From: Owenia fusiformis
Lineage: Eukaryota; Annelida; Polychaeta; Sabellida; Oweniidae
Reading direction: 5' to 3'
NCBI GenBank assembly: GCA_903813345.2
Contig: CAIIXF020000010.1
Location: forward strand, 36,197,425 to 36,261,424
DNA length: 64,000 nucleotides
Positions within the stretch are counted from its first letter, which is position 1, and each line of letters opens with the position of its first letter. Below are positions 63,101 to 64,000 of the stretch, piece after piece. A program made the position numbers and the translations under genes. The notes under the pieces were generated by a model. That model was not told the DNA's origin and searched no databases. It saw nothing but the letters and a program-made list of their open reading frames with translations.

Positions 63101-64000
63101 ACACTAGTATCTTGTTGACCTATATTCAGCACTGTATTGATGTATAGGCCACTTATTAGGGTCATAATTCAATCATGAAGTGTAGAGGCATAGATTCCAA
63201 ACCAGGAAGTATTTTTATGACTGTCAAAATCCATTTGCATCCTAAGCATCCCTACATCTTATCCACATATGTTACTACATAATGAAACATAATAGTATAT
63301 TCTTTGGTTTTACGAAGTTGTATGATTTTTGATAAGTGTAAAAGTTGTTTTTGGAGCATTTTTCTATAGCCATTTTGTAGGGAAAAAATGATGAAAAAAT
63401 GCACAATCATTTAATTTTAAGTATGACCTGAACCGATTGCAAACTTCATAATTGCACATTTGATGAGATAAACCATTTGTGTCATATTATGAAATTATCA
63501 AGGTTGCAGTCGATTCAGGTCGTAGTGTATTTTTAGTATTTTGGTGATAATCAATGGAAACCAATGGCCTCTATAGGGATCTGCTGATATCCTCATGTTA
63601 AGTCAATGATGCACAGTCCCATGTAAGTCAATACAACCTTACTGAACTAAATGGCCCCTATCTCAGCCTATATGTGCCCGAGCACTTTAATATTTTCCAA
63701 AGAGTTATATAACATTCAATTCTTCATGTTACATCTAAGAATTATTTATTTTGACCATGGGGATATTATTTGCCAATAAACGCGCCTGTTCTTTTTATTG
63801 GATTGTTTTTGCTGATTGGGATTTTTATGGAATAAACAGTTTAATGCTATGGGTTTTACCCTTTGACAATAGGTGTATTGCCTTGTGTAATTATGATATT
63901 GTCACTCGATCACTCTATTCTCTTAGTCAATACCTCAGGCTTTGTATGAAAAACCTTATACCTCGTACCCACTTACCCGCGTACTTGGCGCATGATATAT
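36122..64000 (-). CDS. CEP120, centrosomal protein of 120 kDa (start outside the window)
   Basis: Nineteen minus-strand exons join in frame: 61169-60991, 60605-60516, 60204-60066, 59447-59281, 58585-58388, 57527-57408, 57078-56980, 56710-56437, 55880-55655, 55349-55200, 54551-54366, 53933-53834, 53682-53503, 51544-51455, 51058-50966, 50336-50175, 47842-47720, 38773-38529, 36386-36122. They encode about 1027 residues plus stop; human CEP120 has 986. A candidate earlier exon ends at 63977. Similarity to the vertebrate protein is strong throughout, for example [49 protein letters not shown] and [19 protein letters not shown]120 works at centrioles, promoting elongation and cilium assembly with CPAP, SPICE1 and TALPID3 (known for vertebrates). 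Introns are repeat-rich; one holds a lectin gene on the other strand. Confidence 0.95.
36330..36372. repeat. GTT/CAA trinucleotide repeat inside the last CEP120 exon
   Basis: Imperfect (GTT)n on the plus strand encodes two runs of glutamine ([13 protein letters not shown]) in the CEP120 C-terminal exon. Its length is likely variable between individuals. Confidence 0.85.
37501..37998. mobile_element. 498-bp MITE with CTGTAGATTGGGTTAATTTG ends
   Basis: The terminal inverted repeats extend about 37 bp, with small differences (ctgtagattgggttaatttg and its inverse at 37979-37998). TA stands outside each end, a Tc1/mariner-like target. The interior repeats tttggcg/cgccaaat motifs and includes two near copies of ccagggtatttc. 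It lies in the CEP120 intron 36387-38528. No transposase. Confidence 0.85.
38050..38470. repeat. Dispersed repeat family beside the CEP120 exon, both parts
   Basis: Two repeat modules recur together or apart through the CEP120 introns. Module 1 (aaatgcaagaaaatcaga, cattcaaattttagagag) is near 38060-38240, 38980-39270, 40795-40870, 42325-42410, 46270-46600, 46975-47110, 47560-47690, 54165-54315 and 56325-56415, in both orientations. Module 2 (gcaaaatgtcaccacctgcc) is near 38340-38470, 43080-43190, 47355-47400, 50360-50470, 50725-50770, 58750-58790 and 59945-60030. I see no RT or tRNA-like head, so a SINE or non-autonomous DNA element is possible. Confidence 0.6.
39400..40705 (+). repeat. Approximately 150-bp tandem repeat with a GGAC tail
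   Basis: About five units containing tagacaagactttacagaca, aaaatccaaaatggctgcc and atcatccctgaaaattt run from 39430 to 40190. They are followed by a unique-looking part sharing a block with the 34-35 kb satellite, and by a (GGAC)n microsatellite at 40675-40710. It is in the CEP120 intron holding the lectin gene. The frame 39784-40053 is repeat-derived. Confidence 0.85.
41640..41965 (+). repeat. Minisatellite (about 42-bp unit) abutting the lectin start codon
   Basis: Eight or so units of atatggattaagagtcag alternating with taataaatggattaagagtc. The last unit ends directly at the ATG of the lectin gene (41967), so the leader and proximal promoter consist of repeat. Confidence 0.9.
41967..46056 (+). 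CDS. Membrane C-type lectin with Thr-rich stalk, nested in a CEP120 intron
   Basis: Four exons, 41967-42003, 42446-42664, 44592-44839 and 45413-46056, join in frame (phase 1 throughout) into 382 residues. Exon 1 is a short signal peptide ([12 protein letters not shown]). Exons 2-3 form a C-type lectin domain: [67 protein letters not shown]. The usual calcium residues are only partly kept: EPD instead of EPN, and WHD instead of WND. Exon 4 adds a mucin-like Thr/Asn stalk with [12 protein letters not shown] repeats, a transmembrane helix ([20 protein letters not shown]) and a basic tail of about 55 residues ([13 protein letters not shown]). It is a probable cell-surface glycan or pathogen receptor. 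It is encoded opposite to CEP120, between its exons at 38529-38773 and 47720-47842. Confidence 0.88.
43660..44275. repeat. Foldback element with about 200-bp arms in lectin intron 2
   Basis: The arms read aaaggaatattccttgcca at the left and its inverse ggcaaggaatattccttt at the right. They continue inward with similar blocks (agatggcagctcactggaa against ccagtaagctgccatctt; gttgagagttgatgacatca and its inverse). It is about 616 bp and noncoding, an inverted-repeat transposon relic. Confidence 0.8.
45055..45370. mobile_element. MITE with ACAGTGAAACCTGT ends and AAGTGGAACACCTC repeats
   Basis: The outer ends tacagtgaaacctgt and acaggttttactgta are inverted repeats. The interior is a degenerate tandem series of aagtggaacacctc. 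It ends about 40 bp before the acceptor of lectin exon 4 (45413). A shorter relative lies at 58290-58375 in a CEP120 intron. Confidence 0.7.
46093..46098 (+). promoter_or_regulatory. Poly(A) signal of the lectin gene
   Basis: AATAAA 37 bases after the TAA ending at 46056, within AT-rich sequence. Confidence 0.65.
48930..49835. repeat. 900-bp minisatellite, about 19-bp unit
   Basis: Roughly 45 units of ttgcctcacctatttacat, with variants carrying tatatctata, ttgca or cttata, fill part of the CEP120 intron 47843-50174. The unit lacks stops in all three forward frames, so three long overlapping frames of 280-324 codons cross it. They share no protein features and are not genes. Confidence 0.95.
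50462..50580. repeat. Self-complementary 27-bp tandem repeat
   Basis: Four units of tgtcaccatttttggtggtg + acataa. Each unit is internally palindromic (caccattttt-ggtggtg). Intronic in CEP120. Confidence 0.85.
51068..51452 (-). repeat. Tandem repeat (about 97 bp) abutting a CEP120 splice donor
   Basis: Three to four diverged units containing aaatgcacatattctcgctt and tatttcatatcatgtgact. On the minus strand the boundary with exon 51544-51455 reads AAAGAAA then GTGAGAATATGTGC. The repeat units carry AAAGCGAGAATATGTGC at the same place, so they look like copies of the donor region in which GT reads GC. Confidence 0.75.
51593..52985 (+). repeat. 201-bp tandem array, seven units
   Basis: Units start at 51593, 51794, 51981, 52182, 52383, 52584 and 52785 (marker aggtaaggtcaacgtaaata), with one unit of 187 bp. 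Copies differ at only a few positions, so the array is young. It is in the CEP120 intron 51545-53502 and has no coding potential. Confidence 0.95.
53503..57078 (-). other. CEP120 linker and third C2 domain exons
   Basis: Exons 57078-56980 and 56710-56437 encode [18 protein letters not shown] and then a low-complexity, Lys/Pro/Glu-rich linker. This linker is the least conserved part. Exons 55880-55655, 55349-55200, 54551-54366 and 53933-53834 encode the C-terminal C2 domain ([71 protein letters not shown]). Exon 53682-53503 adds a Pro-rich stretch containing four near-repeats of SAPPP-like text, and opens the coiled coil ([19 protein letters not shown]). Confidence 0.93.
57460..58020 (-). repeat. 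Seven-copy array of a CEP120 splice acceptor plus exon start
   Basis: On the minus strand the real exon starts at 57527 after TTATTTACAG. The same acceptor and the following 18 codons ([18 protein letters not shown]) recur with starts at 57601, 57675, 57762, 57836, 57923 and 58007. Spacings are 74, 74, 87, 74, 87 and 84 bases. Only the most downstream copy runs on into the rest of the exon ([17 protein letters not shown]...) and its donor. The 84/87 spacings keep frame, the 74 ones do not. Confidence 0.95.
59560..59725. repeat. 36-bp tandem repeat
   Basis: About five units of caatttaatgacacatat alternating with cgcaattcaatgacacata in a CEP120 intron; the last units are degenerate. Confidence 0.85.
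61170..63976. other. CEP120 intron near the 5' end; minisatellite at 61405-61700
   Basis: No other gene is seen. At 61405-61700 an 18-20 bp unit such as tagacatttcacccctta is repeated about 15 times with much variation. The rest is AT-rich unique sequence. Confidence 0.6.

Larger units (their letters stand above)
57408..64000 (-). other. CEP120 N-terminal C2 domain exons, with candidate exon at the window edge
   Basis: Exon 61169-60991 ([39 protein letters not shown]) through 60204-60066 cover the first C2 domain. Exons 59447-59281, 58585-58388 and 57527-57408 cover the next ([55 protein letters not shown]). The first exon needs a phase-1 partner upstream. At the right edge, 64000-63977 reads ISCAKYAG-, ends in the strong donor GTAAGT and has phase 1, so it is the best candidate, but the remaining N-terminus and Met are outside the window. 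Exon 57527-57408 has six truncated copies of its acceptor and first codons just upstream. Confidence 0.85.

Noticed and set aside
1-64000. CRISPR arrays, tRNA and rRNA genes, bacterial-type operons
   Set aside because: Looked for and not seen. The direct repeats are contiguous satellites in a eukaryotic, intron-rich context.

Overview
The window reads as nuclear DNA of a marine bilaterian invertebrate. It is AT-rich, its genes have many introns with GT-AG splice sites, and its introns and intergenic DNA are full of short inverted-repeat transposons and minisatellites. The gene types (fucolectin, PAN, MAM-vWA, C-type lectin), a CR1/L2-like LINE and GGAC-tailed repeats would suit a lophotrochozoan such as a bivalve or brachiopod, but that is inference and I name no species.

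Layout. 1-6157: no host gene; foldback elements and a 5'-truncated LINE that may sit inside an older hAT-like element. 6158-9600 (+): a complete three-exon secreted PAN + fucolectin (FTP) gene. 12450-21992 (-): a complete eleven-exon gene, signal peptide - MAM - von Willebrand A - unrecognised 10-cysteine C-terminal domain. 24839-25240 (+): a possible decayed exon. 26515-29506 (-): a complete five-exon paralogue that is essentially signal peptide + basic linker + the same unrecognised domain. 29507-36121: transposon and satellite desert. 36122-64000 (-): CEP120, the centriolar C2/coiled-coil protein, reconstructed as 19 confident exons plus a candidate exon at the right edge; its start codon lies outside the window. 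Inside one large CEP120 intron, on the opposite strand, 41967-46056 (+) is a complete four-exon C-type lectin gene with a Thr-rich stalk and a transmembrane segment.

The exon models come from joining splice sites whose phases agree and, for CEP120, from remembered similarity to the vertebrate protein. Every junction listed keeps the reading frame. The short final exons of the two MAM-vWA/tail genes were found by comparing the paralogues with each other. The clearest oddities are a seven-fold tandem array of a CEP120 splice acceptor plus the first 18 codons of its exon, a similar small array at a CEP120 splice donor, the unrecognised domain shared by two neighbouring genes, a 540-bp palindrome carrying mirror-image mini-exons inside an intron, and the lectin gene nested in CEP120. 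Three secreted or membrane proteins with lectin or adhesion domains lie near one another, which suggests an extracellular recognition or matrix theme for the left two thirds; CEP120 is a separate housekeeping centriole gene.
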